From Sorghum bicolor (lineage: Eukaryota > Streptophyta > Magnoliopsida > Poales > Poaceae): a stretch of DNA of 64,000 nucleotides. The position numbers were made by a program, and so were the translations under genes. Of this stretch, positions 11,467 to 22,206 are shown one piece after another; positions within the stretch are counted from its first letter, which is position 1; each line of letters starts with the position of its first letter. The stretch is taken from the NCBI RefSeq assembly GCF_000003195.3, contig NC_012879.2, positions 36,325,596 to 36,389,595 on the forward strand. Reading direction: 5' to 3'. The notes below the pieces were generated by a model. That model ran no database searches, had not been told where the DNA came from, and was given only the letters and a program-made list of their open reading frames with translations.

Positions 11467-12867
11467 TTGTTGCTGCATTCTACTCTATCCTTGTCCAGAT
11501 AACTCAACACACCCTGGTTGTAGAGTTAGGATCGAGTAGCAGCTTAGCCATGCTTTAATCGGTAGAAGTCGGGTGATATCCTGTCACCTGCGCGATATAG
11601 GGTTATGTCAGATCACGATGGTCTATATGTGCTATCGTGGATGGAACCGGATTAAATTGACTTAAGCCGGTCGGAGTTTTGCAAGTTTGTAGTGACACCG
11701 TCTGTGGCAGCTAAGGACCGATCGTTGTACGTCCTCTTGTCATGTTGAACGCATGCCTAACACTTAGTTGGCCGGATAACTCGTTCCGACTGTGAAGCCG
11801 AGTAGTATGACTCAGGCCGGAAGACCGGCAAGTATAAAGTGCGCACTACCGGAGGAAGTGCGTTGTGCGGGGGACCATTGGCGTAAGTCCAAAGGCAGGT
11901 GAGTTAAAATTCCTGACCTCCCTGGCAGAGTGGTAGCCCTAGAAGTGCGGCGCTGATCGGAGCCGCGATTCCTGAGTTGTACCAAAGGTGACCCGTTGGC
12001 TCTCCGAGAGGGGATGCTTGGGTGAGTGCTAGGAATAACCCTCCAGCTGGATAGGAATTCGATTCGAATCGCCGTCTCTCCCGGTTAGTGAGAACTTGAC
12101 AGAGCAGCGGCAAACGTAGCATTCACTAATGAACTTGGTTCATGAAAATGATGATAGCAAGAAGAACATATGATGAATTTGATATGGTTATTATTTTTTG
12201 TAATAATCAAGTGATGTGTTGTAGTATAGGTGCCAATCTAGTGGTAAGTTGATGATAATTAAAGATGATGCTCTCAAAATAACTTAGTTGTGAGTTAAGC
12301 TTTTGGCAAAAGGTGAGTCAACCAGCTCCACTTGATATTTAGCCTTGCATGATCCTTGGTGTCTTTTATGTTTTACTAGACGGGTAAGTCTAGCTGAGTA
12401 CATTCCCGTACTCAGGGTTTATTCCCACCTGTTGCAGATGATATCTTCTATGACGGTTTCTGCAAGACCTGTCTCCATCCCGCTGGGGATGAGGACTAAC
12501 CGTTGGGCACGATTCTCTAACAACTTCATACCTGTTGCTTTTGGAAGTGTGGTGTAGACTCTGGCAGTAACCCGAACTTATGAACTGAACTTTGGAATGT
12601 GTGTGTAACTATTTTGCTTCCGCTATTTCGAACAAGTGTTGGAATAACTTAATACTCCGATGTGGTGCCGCTTCGATGGCAATGTATGACTATGTAACAT
12701 TCGTTGTGTTTATGTTGAACTATTACGATCTTGGTTTGTTGCGAGTTGGTTTGAAGTCCTTCGTGATTTCAATTGACTACCGGGATTATATGGGCTCAAG
12801 TTTGGAAACTTGATTGCTGGTCGATCGTTTCTGCACTTGAACTCTTATAATTTGGTCGGTTCTGACA
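11467..12867 (+). repeat. Chromovirus 3' LTR, second part
   Basis: The LTR resumes after the LINE with TTGCTGCATTC and runs to the terminal TCTGACA at 12867. It is non-coding. The stretch at 12060-12080 (CGATTCGAATCGCCGTCTC) and the block with CGTACTCAGGG at about 12400 have inverted counterparts at 63095-63125 and about 62750-62780, which ties this LTR to the antisense LTR at the right edge. ORFs here are short and without recognisable domains. Confidence 0.82.
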
Positions 12868-13120
12868 GGCCTCCCGTTCGTTCTCGTGGCTTCTGGACTC
12901 TTCTAGATGATACAAAATTATGCGGCACGTTAATATCTCTATGTAAACCCGACGTGTGGGCCTTTCCCCCATATTTCCTGATAACCCCCTGCAGAAATAG
13001 ACAAACACAAAAACTCGTGGTATTCTGTCACATAAAACCCTAAGTCTGGGTGTTGGTTGCATTTGGATCCTTTTCTTTATATGTTTGATGATTATATTTG
13101 GTACTTAAGGACCGTCAACA
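12868..13120 (-). repeat. Athila-type LTR fragment, antisense
   Basis: This is the reverse complement of the first ~250 bp of the Athila LTRs at 17050, 37890 and 44156 (for example CCTTAAGGACCGTCAACA-type end at 13120 against TGTTGACGGTCC at their start). The rest of the LTR is missing because the chromovirus ending at 12867 inserted into it; its remainder should lie beyond the left edge. Confidence 0.85.
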
Positions 13121-13308
13121 AACACAAGGGATTCCACAATCATACTAGCATCATTGCACAATATAAACACACTTTAGTTCCCTAAGCATAAGCAACCAAA
13201 GTAAACTTGTTTTAATTTGATGCATCAAGAGGTGCTTAATCAATATGCTATGCAATGCTTATGATGACATTGTCCAGTTTTAGTAACCGTAACATCAGGG
13301 ATGTTACA
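13121..13308 (-). repeat. Start of a chromovirus-like LTR, antisense fragment
   Basis: Read on the minus strand the segment begins TGTAACATCCCTGATGTTAC at 13308, closely like the TGTAACACCCC start of the LTR at 1239, and contains the same GCATAGCATA-type sequence. It is cut at 13121 by the antisense Athila LTR. It is the older layer into which that Athila inserted. Confidence 0.65.
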
Positions 13309-14089
13309 CACCGCAGCCGAGGAGCGCTACCACCGCCGCCGCCATCGAGCCGAGGAGCTCACCCACCGCTTCTTTCTCCGGCGCCGAGCGCCTGCTTCTT
13401 TCTCTGGCGACTGTACCGGCCGCGCCGCCGAGAGCTTCTTCTCCGACGACCGTATGCCACGCGCGTTTCTTCTCCGTACACCGCACGCGCGAGCTTCTTC
13501 TCCCTCGGACACCACCGTATGAAGATGATCTCTCGGCTGGCACTTTCGCATTGTGATGTTTTTTTAGAAACTATATATGTTGAGCACTTTGTATATATAT
13601 TGAGAAGAGAAATTGTTATGTTTTTTTTATATAAAATATATGCAGTCCTATTTAGATTTGAATGAGAAATAATTATGAAAAATTGTTATGAGAAACAATT
13701 GAGATGAGAAATTGTTATGTTGCTTTGTATAAATTTATTTGATTGTGACTTGGCTGGCGGACAAAATCCTTGCGCATACTGAAATTTTCATAATTTTGTA
13801 GTTGGGATAGATATTGAGATGAGACGTATAATTTCTATTTTATAATTTATCTTTTGTATTATATAATTTATATGATATAATTTATCCTGTGTTGTAATTA
13901 GTTTATGTTAGCCCTTAGTTGTAATTAGTTTATTGTTATATATTTATCATGTATATAGAAGCTTAATTAGTTTATGTTAGCCCTTAGTTGTTGTATCGAA
14001 TATTTTCGAAACTAAACAAGTCTTTAGTTGTTGTATCGAATAATTTATGGAATATCGAAAGAGCAATTTGGATATTAATTAAAAAATTA

Positions 14090-14290
14090 ATTACATAATT
14101 TCTCTAGAAACTGTGAGACAAATTTATTATATCTAACTAATCCGTTATTAGCGTATCTGTGTTATTATAGTAATTATGGCTAACATAAAGTAATTAAGCT
14201 TAAAAGGTTTGTCTCGCGGTTTTCGTATGAACTGTGTAATTAGTTATTTTTTCTCTATATTTAATACTCTTAGCTAATTTGATCTAATTT
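14090..14290 (-). repeat. Diverged grass MITE-like fragment
   Basis: The segment with AATTAAGCTTAAAAGGTTTG, TGTCTCGCGGTTTTCG and GTGTAATTAGTTATTTTTTC resembles, in reverse orientation, a dispersed grass MITE type whose consensus I recall as carrying AGACGAATCTTTTGAGCC and CTAATTGCACAGTTTGG. The match is imperfect and made from memory, and no terminal inverted repeats are identified. Confidence 0.35.
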
Positions 14291-14344
14291 GTAGCTAAGG
14301 CATGTATACATATATATAGATGTGTTTCATTTATCATATTTGTG

Positions 14345-14525
14345 TCGCAAATTAATTACATGTTGTAAACATATATATGAAGGGCCTTGTTTGCTTGCAA
14401 AAAATTTGTCTCACAAATTTGTCTCGCAAATTAATTACATGCTGTAAACATATATATGGTGGGCCTTGTTTACTTGCAAAAAATTTGTCTTGCTAATTTG
14501 TCTCGCAAATTAATTACATCTTGTA
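14345..14525. repeat. 79-bp tandem repeat, about 2.3 copies
   Basis: The unit contains GGGCCTTGTTTRCTTGC, a TTTGTCTYRC run and CTCGCAAATTAATTACAT. GGGCC occurs at 14382 and again at 14461, giving a 79 bp period; the partial copy before it starts at about 14345. It is AT-rich and non-coding. Confidence 0.75.
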
Positions 14526-14739
14526 GTGGCACATCTCGCAAATTAGACAAGTATAAAAAGGTTACACATCTAGATTTACTTATTGATAAATATTTATATG
14601 TATTAAAATACTCATTAGATAATGTGTGGACAAAATATGTGGACAAATATTGTTTTCAAATATTGTCTAAGTTTAGCCTATCCAAATAATTTATGTTGAT
14701 CGCGTCAAAAACTTTTAACACTTGATTAAATTTGCAGAA

Positions 14740-16440
14740 ATGGCCAATCCGAATGACAACATGGATGATGCAATGATGGACCTAATCATCAGCGGTGCCA
14801 AGGCGAAGATGATGGGAGTCAGTACTTTGCTGATTATGAAAACCTTGTGGGAGACAATCCTGATGAGGTCTATCTACAATCTAGTATATATGTATATATA
14901 TGAAATTAAAATAAATGGCATTTATATTAATATATTTATACTTGTTTGTGTAGCCCTCTAGATCGACCTGAGTAGAAAAGTGCGCGGCCCCAAGAAGTTA
15001 TTGGAGGGTCGGTGCATTTTGTCGAGGACAAATACTTGTGGCCAATTATAAAAAAATTGTTGCGCACTGTGGCTACCTTGTAAGGGAAGGTTCTCGGTCA
15101 GTGCTCGTAAATGGAGGTAATAGAAAGATAACCCTAATATTAGTTTTGTCTCATATCGTGACAAAAAATTGATTTGGCAAGATATCCTTCAACATTTCAC
15201 GCTTGAAACACAAGATGAAGCTTTGAAGGAGAAGGTTAAAATCTGGGCTATGCAGAAGATGGCTAAACAATTTTAGGCTTGGAAGAAGACATTATACAAG
15301 ACTTTTGTTGCACGTGGCCGGACACCAGATTTCACCAACAAGGCCTACGTCAAGTTGAGGCCTTTTTGGGATGAGTTCGTAGAGTTTAAGAACTCAGAAG
15401 AGGGTCAGGCACGAATGATCAAGACTCAGGAAAATGCTGAACAAAAGCAATACCACCATCACTTGGGTACAGGTGGCTACAGGACTGCTATTCCTAAGTG
15501 GCAAAAGCTGGAACAGGAGATTCTTGAGAGAGGGATCGAACCCGAATCACTGCACTGGCCTGAGCGCACCTAGTATTGGTTCTTCGGTCACGGGGGAACC
15601 ATAGACCTAGAGACCCGAAAGGTAGTGTATGGCGAAAAGCTCTAGAGAGTGGGACAAGGAATGACCTATGCCAGAGGATTAGTTGAAAGTGGCACCTGGC
15701 AGCCAAATAGAGAGAAGGATAAGCTAACATACGCCTTGGAGATTGCTGAACACGGTGGGCGAACAAGAGGCCATGGGGAGGTATCGTGGGAGCATGGCTT
15801 CCCTAAGGATAGACCGACTTATAGAAGCTGCCAAAGAAAGAAGAAAGAGGAAGTAGAGCGGTTACATAGGTTGGAGGCAATGGTGATGGACTCACGTGAA
15901 GCGGCTCGTGAAGCGATAGCGTGAGAGATAGCGCTTGAAGAGAGAATGAACGAGGAGATTAAAAGTCAAGTGCAGATGGCAGTAAGTTCTATACAAAGGC
16001 AAACTGCATCAGATCCTAGAGTCAACATTAGCCCCCCCGGTCGGTTGAAAAGCAATTGCGCTTCCACGAATATGTCAACTATTCAAGACAACGTGGGGCT
16101 GCACTTTCCGTTGGATGACATCACTGAACCTCTGACAACATGTGAGCTGCACATTCCACAGGGGACTGCCACAGTCATGGTTGCTGTCGGCGTTGTAACT
16201 CCTGTCGACCCTACGAAGACACCAAGATCCATGGGGTGATAGTTCCTCCTGGATATGCTAGTGTCTCGATGGATAGAGTTGTCAAAGGCTTCAGTAATGT
16301 GCAACTTGAGATAGAAGGAGGTAATGGAGAGAAGACTCTAGGATAAGCAGAGAAGACTTTTATTTGTTGGCGCAAGCGCTACGTCATTATTCCTAGGGCA
16401 TCACCTAGTAGTCTACCACCACCTTCTCGTCATGAACCTA
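14740..16440 (+). pseudogene. Transposase_24-like (plant En/Spm-associated) gene remnant
   Basis: The stretch begins MANPNDNMDD and can be followed, through several stops and frame changes, along a protein typical of the second gene of plant CACTA elements. Recognisable parts are WAMQKMAKQF, FVARGRTPDFTNKAY, KYHHHLG-like QYHHHLGTGGYRTAIPKW, ESLHWPERT, GGRTRGHGEVSWEHGFP and a coiled-coil-like charged tail (KKKEEVERLHRLEAMV). An intron-like gap lies at about 14870-14950 (GATGAG/GTCTAT to TTGTGTAG). In-frame stops occur at about 15271, 15571, 15643 and 15922. The protein is thought to work with the TNP2-type transposase, which is not in the window. The family call is fairly sure; the gene is dead. 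Confidence 0.75.
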
Positions 16441-16604
16441 ATCCTAGGTGCGGATGAAAATTGACTATACATTTGTTCACTAACTTTATTTTGCATTATC
16501 TTAGTTAGCGGTTTACTCATATACCTTTTTGGTTTTACAGGTGGTCACCGACATGTCATCGTGTTGCGGGTGATGACGAGGGAGTGCAAGACACGGCTGC
16601 ATCG

Positions 16605-16810
16605 CCTCGGTCTCCAACGCCACCACCTCAGACTCTAACTCCACCACCTCGGGCTCCAACACCGCCACCTAGGGCTCCAACGCCACCACCTAGGGCTCCA
16701 ACACGGCCACCTCAGGCTCCAACACCGCCACCTCAGGCTCCAACGCCACCACCTAGGGCTCCAACGCCGCCTCCTCGGGCTCCAACACCGCCACCGGCCG
16801 CCCCATCGCC
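16605..16810 (+). repeat. 21-bp minisatellite coding PTPPPRA
   Basis: About nine imperfect 21 bp units (CCAACGCCACCACCTAGGGCT and variants) encode a seven-residue PTPPPRA/PTPPPQA repeat in the ORF 16584-16832. Proline-rich tails of this sort are common in CACTA accessory proteins. The stop after HVAPA at 16830-16832 ends the run; a lysine-rich stretch (KKKASEKKQ) follows downstream in another open segment. Confidence 0.85.
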
Positions 16811-17049
16811 TCTACACGTGGCTCCAGCATGAAAGAAGAAACCAGCCACACAATCAAATGTGTCGGCCGCCCAGCCGCCAAAAAAGAAAGCCTCTGAAAA
16901 GAAACAAGTTATCATTACTAAGAAGCTGTCCTTTGAGAAGACTGAGTAAGAACTAGATGCTTCGGTAAAGTCAGATGTGGATAATTTCTTCAAGAAACTT
17001 AAGACTAAAAGAGAAGCCAAGCGAAGCCCTGAGAAGCCATACCTCTTGC

Positions 17050-17675
17050 TGTTGACGGTCCTTAAGTATCAAATTGAATTAACAAATAAACAAAGAAAAG
17101 GATCCAAATGAAATCAACATCTAGACTTAGGGTTTTATCAGACAGAATTCCATGAATTTTGGTGTTTGTCTATTTCTGTAGGGGGTTATCAGGAAATATG
17201 GAAGAAAGGCCCACACGTCGGGATTACATATAGATATTAACGTGCCACGCAATTATCTTACATCTAGAAGACTCCAGAAGCCACGGGAACGAAGCGGAGG
17301 CAGAACGAAGCCTGGCCCAGGACGCCCACCCTAGGGACCAGGGTGCCCGCCCCCTGTTAGAGTCCAATCAGAACTCTCTTTCAAGATTACGCTCCACCAA
17401 CCTAAAGGATCAAGGATAACCGTTCAATCAATGTCGGTTTGATCCGAGGGCCCATATTCACATGGAAGGACTATAAAACCAGACCCCCTGGCCCCTGGAG
17501 GAGAGGACCTCTCAACCCTAATTCATTATTCATCAAGGGAGAAGAAGCGTCTGATCAAGCCTAGAGCCACCACATCAATTAGACATCTAGATTAGCATAG
17601 CTACAAAGGATTAGAACTAGAAGGAGTCAATCTTCGATTGGTTTCCAGATCTGCTAAGAGGATTCTTGGTAATTC
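17050..17675 (+). repeat. Athila LTR 1, first part
   Basis: It begins TGTTGACGGTCCTTAAGTATC and ends at AATTC (17671-17675), the left copy of the target duplication made by the antisense solo LTR. It carries the LTR promoter (TATA at 17473). It resumes at 21026. Confidence 0.92.
17471..17480 (+). promoter_or_regulatory. TATA box of Athila LTR 1
   Basis: GGACTATAAAACCAGACCCC is found at this point and at the same place in LTR 2 (about 38290) and LTR 3 (about 44577). Its conservation in all three LTRs supports it as the core promoter; transcription would start about 30 bp downstream. Confidence 0.7.
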
Positions 17676-20600
17676 TGTCACACCCTGGCTTTTAAAATAA
17701 GACCGGAGTCGTCATATGTGTGCCCAGGAAGTTCACTCATATAACAAAAGAATAGAAATAACAGAATCAATGTTATATATATAGCGGAAAACATATTTAT
17801 AATAACACTTACAAAATATCAGAGTACGCGGAAACAGTAGCTAGAACTTCTTAGGCTCCATTCTTCTCAGGGACGGTTGACTAGGGGCTCCGTACGCCAA
17901 GCACTTCTCATAAGCTTCTAGAAAACTCCATGACATCTTTATCCTTCTTCTGAGCAGCAGTTTACTACACACTGGGGGTGTGGGGGGGAAATAGCAAGGG
18001 TGAGTTCATGTCGAACTCAGCAAGCACAGACGGAAAGTAATGACATGCAAGGCTTAAAACAGGCGTACCGAGCAGCCTCTAACTTAATATTCATTACCCT
18101 AGTTACTTCCTCATGCCTACCCAGAAAGTAACACCCTACTAGTGGAGGTCCTGCTAATTAGTCAAGCCAGAGCCATATAGCTTGGAGCTGCACTGTATGT
18201 CCCAGGGGGCCGCTCCCTGACTAGTCCTTATGGAGAGCAGAGACAGGTACGCCCGGCAAACCGGACCACCAACAGTACCCGCTCCCCCTGTCACTACCAT
18301 CATCACGATGCTCGTAAGCATCCAACATCGCGATCACCGAAGTGACCAAAGATTCAGCACAGTTTAACAATCAAGTTATGTAGAGATTAATTCTTGTTTA
18401 AGCATGTGTATAAGATGAGTAGAGCAGCTAAGCAAACCTAGTATAGCCTAGACTACCCATACACATAACCCTAGGTGAACAAGGAATAGTAAGTAAAGCT
18501 AGTCATGTCCTTAGGGTTTGCATTCATTGGACACATGCATGTAAAGTAAATGACATTAATGAGTAGGTTCAAAATGATAAAACAGTGTCTGCACTTGCCT
18601 TTATTCCCAGTGTATATCTGCTCAGAATTCTTTGACTTCTTTCTTCTGATCTCCAACTTCTGCTTTGACTGTCGGTCCTCAGCTCCTGATCTTCACTGTT
18701 GATGAACCACGCTTCTACTCATAGCAACCAAGCAACACGAACAGACAAACAAATAATCATGACTAAGAACAAACAACAATCAAAAGAAAAGCTTAGAAAG
18801 AGCGCACTAAATGACATGACTCATTGCTACGATCGTGACAACGCAAGAATGATTGAGAACAGAGCTATCGTTAATTGGACACGACTTTCGAGGTTCGAAG
18901 TGTAACGGAGAAGACGACTATACGCTGGTCGTATTTTATTTAATAAAAGAAAGTGATAGACTTTCCAAAGAAATATATCAAAGTTGAATTGACCAAATTA
19001 TAAAGATGTATAAAAGCTGGAGTTAAACTTTAGTCATAACCTAATTACTAACCATTCTACATCACTTAAGTCACTTTACTATTTATAATTAGAAAATAAG
19101 GAATCTGTGACAAGTTAAACAGAGCATTTATGAAATAAGATTAGATTAAATAGATCACAACTAAAAAGGCATTTAAGTTGGCATAGAACATACTAATACT
19201 TATTTTATGAAAAAGATCAGAGATTTATTAACCCCTAAGTTGCTTTTGATTTCAACGATTATTGAATAAAAATTTTCAAAATAACATTTGTGGTGAAATC
19301 TAAAAGTATAAAACATGGTGAACATTTCTACTGACGCGTAGTTTACGTCGATACGAACCTAACACGACAAGAACGGGCTCAAATGGAGTTAAAACGCGCA
19401 TTCTATGGCCAAAACTAGGTCAGTGGCAAAACTGTGAATAAACAGAACTATTTTTCGTAATTTAAATAAATAAAACTGAATTTTAAAAGAATTTTGGACT
19501 AAATCTACGAATACCAACGGATCCAGGGGCTAGACTACTAAAAACAGGACTTATTTGTAATTATTTTTGAAAGGCAGTGGACGGCGGGTTAATTACCGAA
19601 AACTACAGGGGCTGTTTCGCAAAACGGCCAGGGCTGACTGGGCTGGACCTGGTTGACCGTCTTTGCTGATGTGGCGCTGACATGGTGCCGACGCGGCGCT
19701 GACGCAGCCGCTGACTTGGTCCGCGGTAGATCTGAGCCGTTGGATCAAGATCGGGCGGCTGCGGGTCCTCCAGCCGGAAAGGCCGCCGGGGCAGCGCCTC
19801 TCTGCGGCGGCGCGCCATGGGCGCCGGCTGGGGGCTCATCGGAGTTTGGCGAGATTGCGCGATAGGGCACGGGAGGCCGAGGCGAGGGTATGAGCAGGTG
19901 CGGCTTGGCGTCGCGAACTCGATGCAGGGTTCCACGGCAACCGACGCAGGCCGGAGGCGGCTGGGCACGCGGCGGAGCGTTTCGGCGGTGATAGCTCGCT
20001 CCGGTGAGCGCGCGCGGGGCAGAGAGAAGGGGGAGGGGGCGAACTAGGGGCACCACTGTGTTCCTTGTGCGATGGAGAAGCTCGGGTAGGTGTTCTTGTC
20101 GACGGTGACGCAGCGGCAGTGGAGATCGTCGGCGGCGGCTCGAGCTCCATGGCTATGGCGGCAGCAAGGACGCGGTTGCGGCTAAGGGCGGCGTGGCAGC
20201 TTCCCTAGGGTTCCGAGGGGGGCGCGGGGCTCTAGGCAGGGCCTTTATAGGCTGCGGTGAACCTCGGGGTGCGCGCACAAGGAGATCGGGCGGCGGCGGC
20301 AGCTCCCGCGCGATGCGGATGGAGGTTGGGGATGACCTCCCCGCTGAAGCGTGGGGCCGGGGCGTTAGCGGCTCGGGCGCTGGCTGGCAGGTGGGGCCCG
20401 CCTGGCAGTGGGAAAGCGTGGGCGCAGGGGCAGGTGGAGCTGGGGCGCGGGGCTGGGCTCGGCCTGCTGCTGCGATGCAGGGCCGGCTGTAGGAAAGGGC
20501 TAGGCCAAAAGCTAAAGTGGGCTAAAAAGAGAAAGGAAAAAAACTTTTCTTTTTATTTCAAAAGAGTTAAAACCAAATTTGTCAACACCTTTATAAACCA

Positions 20601-21025
20601 AAATTTGATTTATTAATTTGAGATTATTTTAGGAATTGTTTTCTTTCTTATTTTTGAAATCTTAATATATTTTAGTTTAAACACATTTCTAAATTATTTC
20701 CCAACTCGATTCTTTTGAATTAGTTTTCAAATAGGACTTTTGGAGCTTTAATTTTCCGAAAACCAAAAGGACCTAAACGTGGCTCGCTGAAAATTTTGTA
20801 ATTCATCATTTTTTTACACAAGCCAAATAAAGCTAGGGCACAAAGCACACAATAACAAAATAAAACACCCTTCTAATTTTATAAAAGTTTTAAAATTTCA
20901 CCTTTTCCTCATTTTATAAAAGCAACAATGAATAAAATCATGGAATATTTTACAAAAATTTTAAATCCTTAATTAATTTAGTGTTTTCTAAAACAATCCA
21001 AAATTAAAAATTTTGGAGTGTTATA
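17676..21025 (-). mobile_element. Antisense chromovirus solo LTR, 3350 bp, TSD AATTC
   Basis: It begins TGTCACACCC and ends GTGTTATA, flanked by AATTC at 17671-17675 and 21026-21030. The uninterrupted site is present in LTR 2 and LTR 3 (GGTAATTCTCTAATTG), which proves the boundaries. Read on the minus strand it starts TATAACACTCC and ends GGGTGTGACA, as in Tekay-type LTRs, and has the same GC-rich block (about 19600-20490) as the LTR at 1239. There is no internal region, so it is a solo LTR left by recombination. The many ORFs in the GC-rich block are on both strands and look spurious. Confidence 0.92.
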
Positions 21026-22055
21026 AATTCTCTATTGTTCTTCAATTGTTCATCTTTGTTCTTGTATATTATGAATATGACTTTGTTCTACTTCAATATA
21101 TTGCTTACGACTTTGCTCTACTTGTTTATATTCGTAATTATATTGTTCTTAGTTTATCATAGTTATATACTTGGCATAGTTAGATTGGATTTATATACAT
21201 GTTTAGGATCATATATCGTTTATCCATCGGATCCATGGGTAAATGATAGATATTGTGTAGGCGTGGTGCTTATACCGTATTTATCTATGATTGTACCCTA
21301 TATGCCAGATCGCGGGGTAGTTCTTGGTAGTGACAGCTCCATTGATTCTTATATAGTCCCCCTCTCGTGTTTTGGGCTGGTAGAGCAACATTATTACAGG
21401 GGAGTGATTACGATGTTTATCATATTCCTTGCTAATTCACTATGCATGGGCGTAGTCCTGTCTCACAATGATTGCTAAGTATAATTGCACTAACTATGAT
21501 ATGCTAGACTGTATAGTTAAGAATAACTTAGGAAATATTCTTGTAGTTCGTCCTAATTCCATACTAATGACTTGCTAGAATATCTAATTGAGGTGCTTAT
21601 CATATTTATATGTGGCCAAGTTATGCTGATCAGATTAATTATCTTTGTCACTATTCATTACTTTATATATCCTTTATGTGACACTTATCCCTGTATGAAA
21701 GAGTTAGATAAATGTTCTCAATTATACATGCAATGATAGATACTCAATCTTATATTCTATTTTATAATCAACATTGATGATTACTAATCCCTTCCCAGTG
21801 GTAAAAATATAAATAACGATACCTGGAATACTTCTCGGTTAAAATGCTACATCGGTATTAATCTGTGCGCTTGCAGATCCCATCTGTTATTTATTTAGAT
21901 GAGAAATTGCATATTTCAATACCGCGTCTCTCATGTCATGCCGGGGATGACAACTTGGCTTAAGTGGTATGAGGGATAGGTTTGACATTTTTGGCACTGT
22001 TATCAGATTATAAAACTAAGTCTACTTTTGGTAATGACGTTAAGAATACCCAACA
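21026..22055 (+). repeat. Athila LTR 1, second part
   Basis: It continues from AATTCTCTATTG to the end CCCAACA at 22055. It contains an uninterrupted ORF at 21035-21478 for a hydrophobic, tyrosine-rich polypeptide (147 codons) that also exists in the other two LTRs (see findings). Confidence 0.9.
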
Positions 22056-22064
22056 AGCATTTTT

Positions 22065-22082
22065 TGGCGCTGTTGCCGGGGA
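22065..22082 (+). other. Primer binding site of Athila unit 1 (tRNA-Asp type)
   Basis: TGGCGCTGTTGCCGGGGA, ten bases after the LTR end, is complementary to the 3' end of plant tRNA-Asp (CCCCGGCAACGGCGCCA) with one mismatch. This is the usual primer of Athila-group elements. Confidence 0.85.
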
Positions 22083-22206
22083 AGGTTGATTACTAATCAG
22101 GAATGAATATATTATCATTCGCATCACTAATATGATTGAGCTTATCAATTCTCTCATACAGTTTTACCCCGATATTTTTCTATTTTTATCTTATGCAGGA
22201 TAATGT

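Larger units (their letters stand above)
1..12867 (+). mobile_element. Tekay/Del-type chromovirus (Ty3/gypsy), 3' part, with nested LINE
   Basis: The element enters from the left edge, so only the end of pol, the polypurine tract and the 3' LTR are in the window. Pol ends with integrase followed by a chromodomain-like tail, which defines chromoviruses; the very long LTR beginning TGTAACACCCC fits the Tekay/Del branch. The LTR is interrupted by a LINE at 4201-11466 and resumes to end GGTCGGTTCTGACA at 12867. This end matches the reverse complement of the antisense LTR at 62307 (TGTAACAGAACCGCCC). The base run after it, GGCCT, should be the right copy of the target duplication; the left copy lies outside the window. 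Confidence 0.85.
13309..17049 (+). mobile_element. Decayed CACTA (En/Spm-type) transposon fragment
   Basis: The assignment rests on the Transposase_24-like pseudogene at 14740-16440 and the proline-rich repeat tail. No CACTA terminal repeats are visible; both ends are cut, on the left by the antisense LTR at 13308 and on the right by the Athila LTR at 17050. The first part (13309-13530) is CpG-rich with overlapping chance ORFs, and 13540-14720 is AT-rich non-coding sequence with other repeat fragments. Whether all of 13309-14720 belongs to the CACTA element is uncertain. Confidence 0.55.

Noticed and set aside
1239..13308. Taking GATGTTACA at 13300-13308 as the end of the LTR that starts at 1239
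   Set aside because: The reverse complement of this end looks like an LTR start (TGTAACATCCC), while TCTGACA at 12867 matches the LTR end seen inverted at 62307; the segment between is an antisense Athila LTR piece.
13255..13665. 136-codon ORF in a CpG-rich stretch that might be a host gene exon
   Set aside because: It starts inside the antisense LTR fragment and crosses its border at 13308, so it is not a real gene; opposite-strand ORFs are equally long.
19603..20616. ORFs up to 121 codons on both strands
   Set aside because: Same GC-rich block of an inverted LTR (17676-21025); no domain and mutually overlapping.
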